Positions 8,744 through 17,375 of a DNA stretch of 41,328 nucleotides are shown here, piece by piece (position 1 is the first letter of the stretch; each line of letters starts with the position of its first letter). Under the pieces are notes generated by a model. It made no database searches and was not told the DNA's origin. It saw nothing but the letters and a program-made list of their open reading frames with translations. The position numbers and the translations under genes are program-made. The DNA comes from Pirellulales bacterium (GTDB lineage Bacteria; Planctomycetota; Planctomycetia; Pirellulales; S012-138): assembly GCA_028066245.1 (NCBI GenBank), contig JALCBR010000037.1:1-41328 (forward strand), written 5' to 3'.

Positions 8744-9769
8744 TTGAAAGCCCTGGTTAAGAAGCATCGCGAACGAGGTTTGTGGCTGGACGATGTTCCC
8801 AAGCCGGCTGTCGGCCCGCACGATGTTCTGGTTCGGATCCGCAAGACCGCAATTTGCGGCACCGATCTCCACATCTTCAAGTGGGATGACTGGGCTCAAA
8901 GGACAATTCCCGTCCCCATGACCGTCGGCCATGAGTACATGGGCGTGGTCGAGGAAATTGGCGCTGAGGTGACGGTTGTCCAGCCGGGCGACCGAGTCAC
9001 TGGCGAAGGGCATCTGACATGTGGAATTTGTCGCAATTGCCAAGCTGGGCGACGGCACCTCTGTCGGCAAGCAATCGGTGTCGGCATTGATCGCCCCGGC
9101 GGTTTCGCCGAATATCTTTCCTTACCGGAATCCAACATCTTCAAGCTCCCTGGTGACGTTGGCGATGAGCTGGCCGCCATCTTTGACCCGTTGGGAAACG
9201 CTGTCCACACCACGCTTTCTTTTGATCTGGTGGGGGAAGATGTCCTGATTACCGGCGCCGGCCCGATTGGCGTCATGGCAACGGCCATTGCGATTCATGC
9301 AGGAGCACGGTACGTAGTCGTCACGGATGTCAACGATTATCGTTTGCAACTGGCAAGCGCGTGCGGCGCCACACGCACGGTCAATCCCCAACGAGAGGAT
9401 TTGAAGGACGTCATTCCGGAATTGGGCATGACCGAAGGCTTCGATGTTGGATTAGAAATGTCCGGCAACGGATCAGCCTTCCGGTCCATGATTTCGACCA
9501 TGATCCACGGAGGTTCCATCGCTATGCTGGGAATCTTTCCTGGACCAGAAACAATCGACTGGAGCGACGTGATCTTCAAAGGTTTGCAGATCAAAGGCAT
9601 CTACGGTCGAGAGATGTTTGAAACCTGGTACAAGATGACCGCCATGATTCAAAGCGGCTTGGATGTCACTCCCGCAATTACACATCGGATGCTGGCCGAC
9701 GATTTCCAGCAAGCGTTTGACATCATGCAAAACGGCCACGCGGGCAAAGTCATCCTGGATTGGAGTTAG
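8744..9769 (+). CDS. tdh: L-threonine 3-dehydrogenase
   Basis: 341 aa. Zinc- and NAD-dependent oxidation of L-threonine to 2-amino-3-ketobutyrate. It follows the E. coli enzyme almost residue for residue from memory: catalytic zinc ligands C38 ([11 protein letters not shown]) and H63/E64 (VGHEYMG), structural zinc cysteines C93, C96, C99 and C107 ([11 protein letters not shown]), and the Rossmann loop [11 protein letters not shown]. The frame is open back to 8600, but TTG 8744 gives exactly 341 residues and aligns with the E. coli start MKAL, so I prefer it. Kbl, the usual partner (2-amino-3-ketobutyrate CoA ligase), is not adjacent. The gene follows the RNA methyltransferase by 150 bases. 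Confidence 0.93.
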   Translation: MKALVKKHRERGLWLDDVPKPAVGPHDVLVRIRKTAICGTDLHIFKWDDWAQRTIPVPMTVGHEYMGVVEEIGAEVTVVQPGDRVTGEGHLTCGICRNCQAGRRHLCRQAIGVGIDRPGGFAEYLSLPESNIFKLPGDVGDELAAIFDPLGNAVHTTLSFDLVGEDVLITGAGPIGVMATAIAIHAGARYVVVTDVNDYRLQLASACGATRTVNPQREDLKDVIPELGMTEGFDVGLEMSGNGSAFRSMISTMIHGGSIAMLGIFPGPETIDWSDVIFKGLQIKGIYGREMFETWYKMTAMIQSGLDVTPAITHRMLADDFQQAFDIMQNGHAGKVILDWS

Positions 9770-9965
9770 CCATCGGCACAGTTTGGAAAGTACAAGCGAA
9801 CAAGTACTGAAATCGCGTGTCGTCCTTGGAGAGTTTCATCCTGTCGCGCTGGCGATAGTTCATCACCAACGCAGGCGGGGACCATGACTGAGTGCCTTTG
9901 CTCTGACAGGTTGGAACAGCGCGAAAATCGAATTACAGCTTGGTAGGAATCATCGAAAACAGTGA

Positions 9966-10047
<82 letters not shown>

Positions 10048-10493
10048 CTTTTTCGATTTCACTGTAGTGGAAATGTTGGTGTTGCGTCGCAAATTGCGGC
10101 CTATCGAGACGGTGCGACCTCCGAATTTGCGAGATTGCATTGTAGGTGCGTTGCCCCCAGTGTTGGCAATATTTGCCCCTAATCTGCCTCCGAGCACAGT
10201 GGCCGATGGATCCGTATCGAATTGCAAGTTAGCTCAGACGCCGACCAAAGAAGCTCGATATGCGGGCAAGCTCCGCTGGAGTGGATCAGTGCCGAATGTA
10301 GTTCAACCAATACTGGACTCGACCGGATTCGACACTCATCGACGACCGCTGTGTTCGTTTTCAAGATGGACTTCACCAAGTCCTAAATGAAAGTTCTGTG
10401 AACAGAGCCTTAACTGTTGGTAGAACGAGTGTGGTTGCGCAAAGAGCGGGAATTTTTCCCTGCTGACTTGCGCGCCAGGCCGAACGTGATAAC
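10048..10493. other. Intergenic region without a recognised gene
   Basis: 446 bases between tRNA-Leu and the terminator of the Fe-S carrier gene. One plus-strand frame (10067-10390) is open, but it has no ribosome binding site, no recognisable motif and a tRNA-distal start. I treat the stretch as non-coding. Confidence 0.5.
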
Positions 10494-10528
10494 AAAAAAC
10501 GGTGCCGGCGATTGGATCGCCGACACCG
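10494..10528 (-). terminator. Rho-independent terminator of the Fe-S carrier gene
   Basis: On the minus strand, CGGTGTCGGCGAT - CCA - ATCGCCGGCACCG forms a 13-bp stem, broken only by T-G wobble, followed by TTTTTT. It lies 70 bases after the stop codon of the gene at 10598. Confidence 0.9.
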
Positions 10529-10597
10529 TGAATATCTGCAAATGTGCCAGAACTAGGACAGGAGTCGTCTAGATTTCGCTAACAACTGCCCTTGTGA

Positions 10598-10930
10598 TTA
10601 TGCCTGAAAAGAACTGCCGCAACCGCAGCTCTTGACGGCGTTGGGGTTCTCAAAAGTAAATCCTCGCTTTTCGAGTCCATCAAAGAAATCGAGCGTGGTG
10701 CCGTCAAGGTACAGCGCGCTCTTCTTATCGACCACGACTTCCACTCCGTGCTGTTGCAGACGCGAGTCTGCTTGAGCATCGAAGGCCTTGTCAAAGCCCA
10801 GAGAATACGAGAACCCACTGCAGCCTCCGCCGGTGACGCCGACACGGAGGACGGTGCCCTCTTCAAGCTTCTGCTCGCCCATAATTCGTTTGACTTCTTG
10901 GGCAGCGCGTTCTGTCAAGGTGACGGACAT
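10598..10930 (-). CDS. A-type iron-sulfur cluster carrier (IscA/ErpA/HesB family)
   Basis: 110 aa. Receives and delivers Fe-S clusters during cofactor assembly. The three conserved cysteines are in place: C37 in GGGCSGFSY, and C102 and C104 in SCGCGSSF near the C-terminus. Length is typical. AGGAG lies about 12 bases before the ATG, a TATAAT box lies about 55 bases upstream, and a strong terminator follows, so this is probably a single-gene transcription unit. IscA, ErpA and SufA cannot be separated from sequence alone. No isc or suf genes are adjacent. Confidence 0.93.
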   Translation of the reverse strand: MSVTLTERAAQEVKRIMGEQKLEEGTVLRVGVTGGGCSGFSYSLGFDKAFDAQADSRLQQHGVEVVVDKKSALYLDGTTLDFFDGLEKRGFTFENPNAVKSCGCGSSFQA

Positions 10931-10985
10931 GGCCTGGATCGCTCCTGTCGAGGGTACCTAAGAGATTTGCCTGGGATGCTATTAG

Positions 10986-11012
10986 ATTATACACCGCAAT
11001 TACTGGAGGCAA
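10986..11012 (-). promoter_or_regulatory. Candidate sigma-70-type promoter for the Fe-S carrier gene
   Basis: On the minus strand a perfect -10 box TATAAT (10991-10986) follows TTGCCT (11012-11007). The spacer is only 15 bases, which is short, so the -35 assignment is weak. The position fits transcription of the gene starting at 10930. Confidence 0.35.
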
Positions 11013-11220
11013 GGCGTGATTAACGCCTGGAAATCTGACGACTATGTGGGTTGAAATCGCGGTGGGCATCCTGCTCCGCTGCGCATAATCGCCCTGCTTG
11101 CAGCTAGCACCAGCCCACCCCTCACATTGACCGCAATCCCGGCACTTGCTACAAGTCGCGACCCGAATCTGGAATCCGATCTCCGCAGTTCGCGGACCGC
11201 GATCGCACCTGTGCCTGGCA

Positions 11221-12600
11221 ATGAACAGACGACACGCTCAATTCTTGGCTTTGGCGTTCTTCGTCGGAGATATCGTCGTGACGGCCACGGCTTGGGTCAC
11301 GGCATATGCCGTGCGGTTTACATTGCTGCCGGCGCCCGGGGGCGTCCCCGAGATGACGACTGTCTTGGCAGGTCTTCCCACGATCCTTGTTCTGGCCGCC
11401 GTGGCCTACCATGTCTGTGGGATGTACCGCGTTGGCCCTTTGCGGCGGCTCGCGCGCGAAGCCAATGCAGTGAGCCTGGCGAGCGGGTTATTGTTCCTGT
11501 TAGTGATTGCCGTCACATTTTATCGTCGCGATCTCTACGAATCTCGCCTGGGATTAGCGATGTTCTTTGTGCTCAACGCTACAATGCTGATCGGCGTCCG
11601 TCGTTTTGGCTGGCGACTGTTTGCGCACCATCGCGGACAGACACAACGGGTGGCGGTGGTTGGAGACGGTCGCAATGGGCGTCGTGTGGCCGAAACGCTC
11701 TTGGCAAATTCTTGGGCAGGACTACGTCCCGTCGGGTTTGTGGAACGCACGGATATCAAGCATTCGACCGTTTTGCCACGACTCGGCGAGATCCACCAAC
11801 TCAAAGAACTGATCGACCAGCACCAGATCGACCAGGTGCTGATCGCGCTGCCGCTTTCGCGCTATGGTGAGTTGCCTGGTGTGTATCACGCGTTGTCGGA
11901 TGTTTTGGTTGAGGTTCAGCTCGCGCCCGAGATTCCCGACTTGTCTGGAATGACTGTCCGCCCCTGCGAGGTGGATCGGCTTTCATTCATCGGATTGCGA
12001 GAAAACCCTCACGCTGGCTGGCGGGAGATGGCCAAACGCGCGACCGATATCGTGCTGGGAAGTGCGGCCTTGCTGTTGCTCGCCCCATTGATGTTATTGC
12101 TGGCCGCGATGGTCAAGCTCACAAGCCGGGGCCCGGTGCTCTATCGGCAAATGCGGGCTGGCCTGGCGGGAAAGGAATTCGGTATGCTCAAATTTCGCAG
12201 CATGCGGATAGATGCAGAATCCCAAACAGGGCCTGTGTGGGCGAAAGCTGGCGATGAACGCTGCACGGCCGTGGGACGCTTCATGCGGCGCTGGAGCCTG
12301 GATGAACTGCCACAACTGCTGAATGTACTTGCTGGCCAAATGAGCCTGGTGGGACCACGGCCGGAACGGCATGTCTTCATTGAGAAATTCCGACGGCAGA
12401 TTCCGAATTACACTCAACGCCACCAAGTGAAAGCCGGCATAACCGGTTGGGCACAGGTCAACGGGTGGCGTGGCAACACATCACTCCGCCGCCGCATTGA
12501 GTGCGATTTGTACTACATCTGCAATTGGTCGCTGCTGTTGGATCTCAAGATCCTCGTGATGACCATCTGGTGCGGCTTGCGGCACCGGAACGCGTATTAG
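11221..12600 (+). CDS. Undecaprenyl-phosphate sugar-1-phosphate transferase (WcaJ/WbaP-type)
   Basis: 459 aa. Starts exopolysaccharide or O-antigen repeat synthesis by moving a sugar phosphate from a nucleotide sugar to undecaprenyl phosphate at the inner membrane. Four N-terminal membrane helices (about residues 6-33, 43-65, 78-100 and 104-118) precede a Rossmann-like CoA-binding domain (RVAVVGDGRNGRRVAETL, about 140). A re-entrant hydrophobic segment follows (DIVLGSAALLLLAPLMLLLA, about 275-300). The catalytic core has LKFRSM, RRWSLDELPQLLNVL, MSLVGPRPE and KAGITGWAQVNGWRG. ATG 11221 is chosen because the first helix follows immediately; the frame is open to 11146. No clear Shine-Dalgarno sequence. 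No glycosyltransferase, wzx, wzy or wza genes are nearby, so it is an orphan in this window. Confidence 0.88.
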   Translation: MNRRHAQFLALAFFVGDIVVTATAWVTAYAVRFTLLPAPGGVPEMTTVLAGLPTILVLAAVAYHVCGMYRVGPLRRLAREANAVSLASGLLFLLVIAVTFYRRDLYESRLGLAMFFVLNATMLIGVRRFGWRLFAHHRGQTQRVAVVGDGRNGRRVAETLLANSWAGLRPVGFVERTDIKHSTVLPRLGEIHQLKELIDQHQIDQVLIALPLSRYGELPGVYHALSDVLVEVQLAPEIPDLSGMTVRPCEVDRLSFIGLRENPHAGWREMAKRATDIVLGSAALLLLAPLMLLLAAMVKLTSRGPVLYRQMRAGLAGKEFGMLKFRSMRIDAESQTGPVWAKAGDERCTAVGRFMRRWSLDELPQLLNVLAGQMSLVGPRPERHVFIEKFRRQIPNYTQRHQVKAGITGWAQVNGWRGNTSLRRRIECDLYYICNWSLLLDLKILVMTIWCGLRHRNAY

Positions 12601-12619
12601 ATACGCTTGTCTTAGCAGC

Positions 12620-12766
12620 CTGTTGCTTTGTCAACCGGCTGCGTGAATCCCAAGGAGGGGATTCCAAATCGTGGTACGAATGTGCCGCGATTTGCGAGCC
12701 GTGTGAGATTCACTCTCGCACTTGGCTCGGGTTGAAAACGCCACGATGGCGTTTTTCAACGGACTG
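12620..12766 (+). repeat. Dispersed intergenic repeat, family A, copy 1
   Basis: About 147 bases clearly related to 17941-18084, with a partial inverted copy at 28803-28852. The shared backbone in order is TGAATCCCAA-GGA-GGATTCC, AAATCGTGGT, a GCGAGCC-GAGA block, CTCGCACTTGG-TCGGGTTGAAA, CCACGAT and GCGTTTTTCAAC. It contains two hairpins, GAATCCC/GGGATTC and the long terminator-like hairpin at its end. It fills the gap between two convergent genes and ends exactly at the stop codon of the downstream minus-strand gene. Confidence 0.85.
12731..12760. terminator. Bidirectional terminator-like hairpin inside repeat copy 1
   Basis: GTTGAAAACGCCA - CGA - TGGCGTTTTTCAAC forms a 13-bp stem with T-runs on both strands. 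It sits between the stop codons of the convergent sugar-transferase (plus) and desuccinylase-like (minus) genes. Confidence 0.7.
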
Positions 12767-14290
12767 CTAGTTCTGCTTCACCGTTCGCTGTACAGTTTGC
12801 GCGTCGATCACGCGCTGCAGCAAGTGCTCTGCGCCGACGGTTGATTCCGGACGTGGGGAGAAACAATAGACATCACCGTGTCCGAATCTGCCGTGGACAA
12901 TGGCTGGTGAATTGATCATCACCCCTTCCGGCGCTTCGTTCTCGCTGACTTCCTCTCGGAACCAGGCGAGTACTTGATAATCCGGGATGCTTGCCTTGTT
13001 GTCAGGAGTGAGAATTGGCCCGTTCGCATAGTTCAAATCAAGCTGACGGCGATCAACGCCGAAAAAAGTCTGCCCGGCTTTTTCGAATTCGACTTCGAGC
13101 GTTGCCTGCCCTCGTCGCCACTTATTGGATTTTGTGCGAGCGTCCAGCACTTCCAACCCCCAAGAGAAGCCACTGCAGGCCAAGTACGCTCCTGCACTAA
13201 CGCCAAGATAGTCCCCTCCGGAGTCAATGAATTTCCGCACCGCCGAACGCCCCTGAGTGCTGAGTGACTCGGAAAGCCCACTTCCACTGCCACCACCAAA
13301 GCAGACAACATCAAATTGATCTAAGACGCCTGCTTGAACATCCTGGGCACAGATACGACGAACAACGATCTCTTCGCTGTCCTTGCAAACTCGCAGCAAC
13401 GATACCACACCATTGGCGGAAGCTCCATCGTCATCATAGACGGCCACGCGCGTCTTACCGTTCATTCGCGGACCAAATGCCAACGTGTTCCCATCAACGG
13501 TAGAATCCAGCATCTCCAGTCGATCAAGGAGCGTGGCAACCATCAACCGATGTTGCCGTGTGCGTAATGAGAGTCGGCGGTCCTTGGTTGTTGTCTCCAG
13601 GATCATCCCGTGGGCTGGAGTGCGATCAGCGACGGCCCGGGCGAGACTGCCTGCGACCGGCGGGCCCAGAGACACAAATTGATCGGCAGCGTCAGCAATC
13701 TCCTCATTGACGGCCGCCAGCATGAGTTCCGTCAGCGTGTCTGCCTCTGGTGAACGGTCGTGAATGATGGAACTGCCAACGCTCTTCTTGTTTCTGGCGT
13801 TAACATCAAAACCTTCGTGCAGATCGATAACCCAGTCGGGCTTATGGGTTTCTACAACTTTCCACAGATCAGCCGCGATGGGTCCCAGCGTACGGATTCT
13901 TTGCCTGGTCAATTTGAAGTTTCGATTGAGATCGCGTTCTTCTTTGGGAACATCTGGCGACAGACGCTTGTTGATCTCCAACGCCGGCACGTTCGCCCGA
14001 GGCACCACAATCAACGTGCCGCGAGTGATTGGCCAATCCGCAATCTGTTGTGCCGCAGCAGCTCCTGCTGGCTCATTGCCGTGCACTCCACCTACAATCA
14101 TCACGGTTGGCCCTGGCAGCCCACTCTCCTGATAGATCACGGGCGTCTCGAACGGGGTTCCTCCAGCCAGGATCGCGGAACGCCATTCTGATTCCGCGTA
14201 CGCAGTTGCAGAGAAAGCGCAGCCGAAAACAATCAATAACAAGGCGTGCAGTGAGACGGACTTCAGATTGGGCAATGTCGGCATGCTCAA
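12767..14290 (-). CDS. Secreted aspartoacylase/desuccinylase fused to a BPL_N-like domain
   Basis: 507 aa. The signal peptide SVSLHALLLIVFGCAFSATA ends near residue 32. A zinc carboxypeptidase-like domain of the succinylglutamate desuccinylase/aspartoacylase family follows: GGVHGNEPAG (zinc ligands H70 and E73), DLNRNF, VIDLHEG (H158), and ILETTTK with the probable catalytic E232. From about 280 a second domain resembles the N-terminal glutamine-amidotransferase-like domain of biotin protein ligase (BPL_N): YDDDGA, FGGGSGSGL, GGDYLGVSAGAYLACSGF. The nucleophile-elbow residue, normally Cys (G-x-C-A-G-A-Y), is Ser at about 365. Export to the periplasm suggests cleavage of an acylated amino acid or peptide there. 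The substrate is unknown. It is convergent with the sugar transferase at 11221. Confidence 0.82.
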   Translation of the reverse strand: MSMPTLPNLKSVSLHALLLIVFGCAFSATAYAESEWRSAILAGGTPFETPVIYQESGLPGPTVMIVGGVHGNEPAGAAAAQQIADWPITRGTLIVVPRANVPALEINKRLSPDVPKEERDLNRNFKLTRQRIRTLGPIAADLWKVVETHKPDWVIDLHEGFDVNARNKKSVGSSIIHDRSPEADTLTELMLAAVNEEIADAADQFVSLGPPVAGSLARAVADRTPAHGMILETTTKDRRLSLRTRQHRLMVATLLDRLEMLDSTVDGNTLAFGPRMNGKTRVAVYDDDGASANGVVSLLRVCKDSEEIVVRRICAQDVQAGVLDQFDVVCFGGGSGSGLSESLSTQGRSAVRKFIDSGGDYLGVSAGAYLACSGFSWGLEVLDARTKSNKWRRGQATLEVEFEKAGQTFFGVDRRQLDLNYANGPILTPDNKASIPDYQVLAWFREEVSENEAPEGVMINSPAIVHGRFGHGDVYCFSPRPESTVGAEHLLQRVIDAQTVQRTVKQN

Positions 14291-14481
14291 TTGTCCAACA
14301 ATTTTGGGGCGTTGATTGACAGGTTCGCCTCCGCGAGAGAGCGCAGGCAGCCGGACAAAACAAGCTTACGCAGCGATGGTCGCGACGTCGAGAAAATACG
14401 AGTGGGCCCGCCTAACGCTCAAGTAAGCCAGAGGGCGTAGTGATTGTGCGACGGCTAAGTCGAACGGCACAACGTTCACGA

Positions 14482-14916
14482 CTACGGTGAGATCAGCAGG
14501 CAAAGCTCATCACGCACGAAGTCTCGGATCTCATCCCGCACTCGGCGGTAAGGAGCGAGCTGCTCCTCATCCGTCTGCGCCTGCTTGGCGAGCTTGGGTG
14601 GATCGTCAAATCCGCGATGAAACACGCGCCTGGCTCCGGCAAACACCGGACAATGCTCATCTGCATGAGCGCAGACCGTGACCACAAGATCAAAGTCCGT
14701 TCGTGGCAAGTCTTCCGTGGTTTTGGAAGGCTGAGTGCTGATATCCACGCCAGCTTCCTGCATCACCTTGACGGCATGAGGATTGATGCCATGAGCGACG
14801 ATTCCGGCTGAGTAAGCCTGAAACGCGTCCTCGTGGAAATGCCTTGCCCATCCCTCCGCCATCTGGCTCCGGCAAGAGTTACCAGTACACAAAAACAAGA
14901 CCGCAGGTGAATTCAT
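14482..14916 (-). CDS. arsC: Thioredoxin-type arsenate reductase / low-molecular-weight phosphatase
   Basis: 144 aa. The P-loop LCTGNSCRSQMAEGWARHF carries the nucleophile C10 and R16. The redox pair C82 and C89 lies in VTVCAHADEHCP, the same numbering as the thioredoxin-coupled ArsC of plasmid pI258, and GFDDPPK supplies the general acid Asp. The three-cysteine relay supports arsenate reduction rather than a plain tyrosine phosphatase. Neither arsR nor an arsenite exporter gene (arsB, acr3) is visible in the window, so physiological arsenic resistance is not shown. The gene lies 64 bases downstream of the TPR/alpha-CTD gene on the same strand. Confidence 0.88.
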   Translation of the reverse strand: MNSPAVLFLCTGNSCRSQMAEGWARHFHEDAFQAYSAGIVAHGINPHAVKVMQEAGVDISTQPSKTTEDLPRTDFDLVVTVCAHADEHCPVFAGARRVFHRGFDDPPKLAKQAQTDEEQLAPYRRVRDEIRDFVRDELCLLISP

Positions 14917-14979
14917 GGGCGATTCGCCCTCTGCAAGTCCAAGGTCTATGAGTTTGAGAGGGGTGCATCGCGGCTTCGC

Positions 14980-16305
14980 TCAATCGCCCCGCAACCGAAG
15001 CCCTTGAGCGGTCAGTTTCTCACGTACTTCGTTCAAGCTGGTCACACCGAAGTTCTTGCTCTCCAGCAACTCGTCTCCCGTCCGGCGAATCAGCTCGCCA
15101 ATTGTTCCAATACCCAAACGGATCATGCACTTACGAGCTCGCACGGAAAGGTTGAGTTCCGCGACAGGCTTGTTGAGCAAAGCTTGCTCGTCTGGACTGA
15201 GAGACGCGGTCTCCATGCCAAAATCTGGAACCCGGCGATCTGAGGCGAATTGTCCGATCTCAAGACCTTTGGAGTTCATCATCTCGCGGATTTCCACAAG
15301 CGACGTTTCACCAAAGTTCTTGCTGGCCAACAACTGAGCTTCGGAAATGCGCGTCAAATCCCCCAGAGAGCCAATTCCCATCCGCTGCAAACAATTCCGG
15401 CTGCGAACCGAAAGCTCAAAGTCAGAGACTGGAATGGCCAAGACCTGGCTCAGGCGGTCCTGACGGCGTTGCGCGTCTTCATCGTATTCTTGATCACGTG
15501 AAGCGGACGCGTCACGGACGTAGAGCCTGGCTTGGGGATGCTCCGGAAAAGACTCCAGGATCCGTCGATAGCAGGCTTCCGCCTCTTCGAAGCGGTTGAG
15601 ATCTTCATAGATGACGCCGAGGTTGAGCAGCGAGCCGACATTGGATGGTGCCCGTCGCGCACAGCGTTCATACAATGCCAGGGCGTCGTCATCGTTCCCG
15701 CGACGATCATTTTCCATCGCCAGGCCGAACAAAGCGCCCGGATGGTTTCCATCAGCTTCCACGGCCCGTTCATACAGCGCGACAACTTCACTGGGATTCC
15801 CACCCAGCGCCGCCACGGTTGCACCGCGTTGATAGAGATACTCCGCTGTCTGTTCCACGGCTCCTGAAAGATCGTCCAGCAGCCGTAGTGCATCTTCCGG
15901 TCGATTGAGGTATCGCGTGGATTCGGCCTCTCCCAGCCGGCATTCATCCCCCGGATAGCCGGCTTTGGCGGCGTCCTGATAAGCAGCAACGGCTTCTTCG
16001 TATTTCTCAAGCGCGAAGTAACATTTGGCCGTGTAAAACTTGGCGAGGGCACCGCCATCGGACGAGGACAGCAAATCGATGGCTGCTTGGTATCGACCCA
16101 ACAAATAGTTGCCCACGCCAAAACGGACTTTCATGGCCGGGGACAGGTCTGTCTGCTGGCTGAGCTGGCCCACGGCTTCGCGAAGCTGGGAATAGCTTGA
16201 GCGATCCGCCGCGATGGCTGTTGTGATTTGATGAATCTCTTGCGGACCAAATGTGGATTGAGAAAGCACCAGGCCGGAAATATCCGTCTGAACCATTGAA
16301 TCCAT
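14980..16305 (-). CDS. TPR protein with two RNA-polymerase alpha-CTD-like domains
   Basis: 441 aa. Residues about 55-260 form tetratricopeptide-type helical repeats, for example NVGSLLNLGVIYEDLNRFEE at about 222-241. After a charged linker (268-285) come two tandem domains matching the C-terminal domain of the RNA polymerase alpha subunit, at about 292-350 and 380-440. In domain 1 the DNA-contact positions known from E. coli align as R265, N268 and C269 (SVRSRNCLQ) and G296, S299 and E302 (NFGETSLVEI). Domain 2 keeps Arg, Cys, Gly, Ser and Glu but has K for N268 (SVRARKCMI, NFGVTSLNEV). K298 is T in both. It may bind DNA UP-element-like sites or transcription factors; this is inference. The frame is open to a TTG at 16374; ATG 16305 with GAGGG upstream is preferred. 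Divergent from pyrH. Confidence 0.85.
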   Translation of the reverse strand: MDSMVQTDISGLVLSQSTFGPQEIHQITTAIAADRSSYSQLREAVGQLSQQTDLSPAMKVRFGVGNYLLGRYQAAIDLLSSSDGGALAKFYTAKCYFALEKYEEAVAAYQDAAKAGYPGDECRLGEAESTRYLNRPEDALRLLDDLSGAVEQTAEYLYQRGATVAALGGNPSEVVALYERAVEADGNHPGALFGLAMENDRRGNDDDALALYERCARRAPSNVGSLLNLGVIYEDLNRFEEAEACYRRILESFPEHPQARLYVRDASASRDQEYDEDAQRRQDRLSQVLAIPVSDFELSVRSRNCLQRMGIGSLGDLTRISEAQLLASKNFGETSLVEIREMMNSKGLEIGQFASDRRVPDFGMETASLSPDEQALLNKPVAELNLSVRARKCMIRLGIGTIGELIRRTGDELLESKNFGVTSLNEVREKLTAQGLRLRGD

Positions 16306-16466
16306 CGGCGACAAACCCTCGTGTGGCAAAAAGTTCCGCGCGGGAAGCTCCCCTGTGAGCGCAGGGAGACGCAACGGATCGAACTGGCAATGTTAGCGAG
16401 ATCGCATGGAATTGGCAATTGCCTCCGCTGGCTTGCCGGCTTCCCAAGTCCTTGTCAGATGGCCAT

Positions 16467-16496
16467 TTGTCAACGCGGAACCTCCTAGGGTATGCT
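16467..16496 (+). promoter_or_regulatory. Candidate sigma-70-type promoter of pyrH-frr
   Basis: TTGTCA (16467-16472, five of six matches to TTGACA) and TATGCT (16491-16496, four of six) are separated by 18 bases. Transcription would begin near 16503, about 27 bases before the pyrH ATG. Confidence 0.45.
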
Positions 16497-16529
16497 GTCG
16501 GCGATTGGCGCTTTCTCCACGGATGATTC

Positions 16530-17333
16530 ATGCAAAGAACAATGTCTGAAGAACAAACGCAGCCCAAGTATCGCCGCGTCGTCCTGAAAATCTCCGGCGA
16601 AGGATTTGCTCCACCCTCGGAACGTGGCGTTAGCATGCCGGAAGTGGTCCATCTTGCCAAACAGACTGTGGCGGCCGCGGAGCAAGGCGTTCAGGTTGCG
16701 GTGGTGATCGGTGGCGGAAATCTGCTTCGGGGAGCTCAATTCACGGCGGGAAGCTCCAGCATCCAGGAGGCGACAGCCCACTACATGGGTATGTTGGCAA
16801 CCGTCATGAACGGCCTGGCATTGCAAGACGCCCTGGAATCGCTAGGGGCCAGTACACGGTTGATGTCTGCAATCCGTATGGATGGTGTGGCGGAGGCCTA
16901 TATTCGGCGTCGTGCTCGAAGGCATTTGGAGAAGGGCCGCATTGTCATCCTCGCCGCTGGAACCGGCAGTCCGTTTGTGACGACGGACACGGCCGCCGCC
17001 TTACGAAGCCTTGAACTGGAAGCGGATGTCGTCCTTAAAGCGACCAGAGTTAACGGCGTTTATAGCGACGATCCCGAAAAGAATCCCCACGCGGTTTTGT
17101 ATAGCGAATTGACCTACCAGGCCGTGTTGGCTCAGAAACTTCGCGTGATGGATCACACTGCCATTGCACAATGCATGGAGCACGGCATGCCGATCGTGGT
17201 CTTTAACTACCTGACTGAAGGCAACATCGTGAAGGCAGTCCTGGGTAAGAAGATCGGTACGCTTGTCCGGCCGGGCGATGACGAGATTCTAGTGGAAAAT
17301 ACGAGCCCTGCTTCATCCCAAGCTGCAGGATAG
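16530..17333 (+). CDS. pyrH: UMP kinase
   Basis: 267 aa. Phosphorylates UMP to UDP with ATP in pyrimidine synthesis; bacterial PyrH is a hexameric amino-acid-kinase-fold enzyme. Visible motifs are [10 protein letters not shown] (phosphate-binding Lys), [28 protein letters not shown] (UMP-binding Thr and Asp) and [12 protein letters not shown]. The protein is slightly longer than the usual 240 residues, because of extra residues at both ends. ATG 16530 is used; ATG 16542 (MSEEQTQ) is equally possible. It precedes frr by 42 bases, the conserved pyrH-frr order. rpsB and tsf, which often precede pyrH, are absent here. Confidence 0.95.
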   Translation: MQRTMSEEQTQPKYRRVVLKISGEGFAPPSERGVSMPEVVHLAKQTVAAAEQGVQVAVVIGGGNLLRGAQFTAGSSSIQEATAHYMGMLATVMNGLALQDALESLGASTRLMSAIRMDGVAEAYIRRRARRHLEKGRIVILAAGTGSPFVTTDTAAALRSLELEADVVLKATRVNGVYSDDPEKNPHAVLYSELTYQAVLAQKLRVMDHTAIAQCMEHGMPIVVFNYLTEGNIVKAVLGKKIGTLVRPGDDEILVENTSPASSQAAG

Positions 17334-17375
17334 ACGATCAGAATCCAACACATTGAGACGAGTGGGGGAAACGCG

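Noticed and set aside
10067-10390. 107-codon frame after tRNA-Leu
   Set aside because: No ribosome binding site, no motif, and composition like non-coding sequence.
11127-11870. Long plus-strand frame of 247 codons
   Set aside because: It overlaps the sugar transferase in another frame, is Arg-rich with no domain, and disappears once the transferase is accepted.
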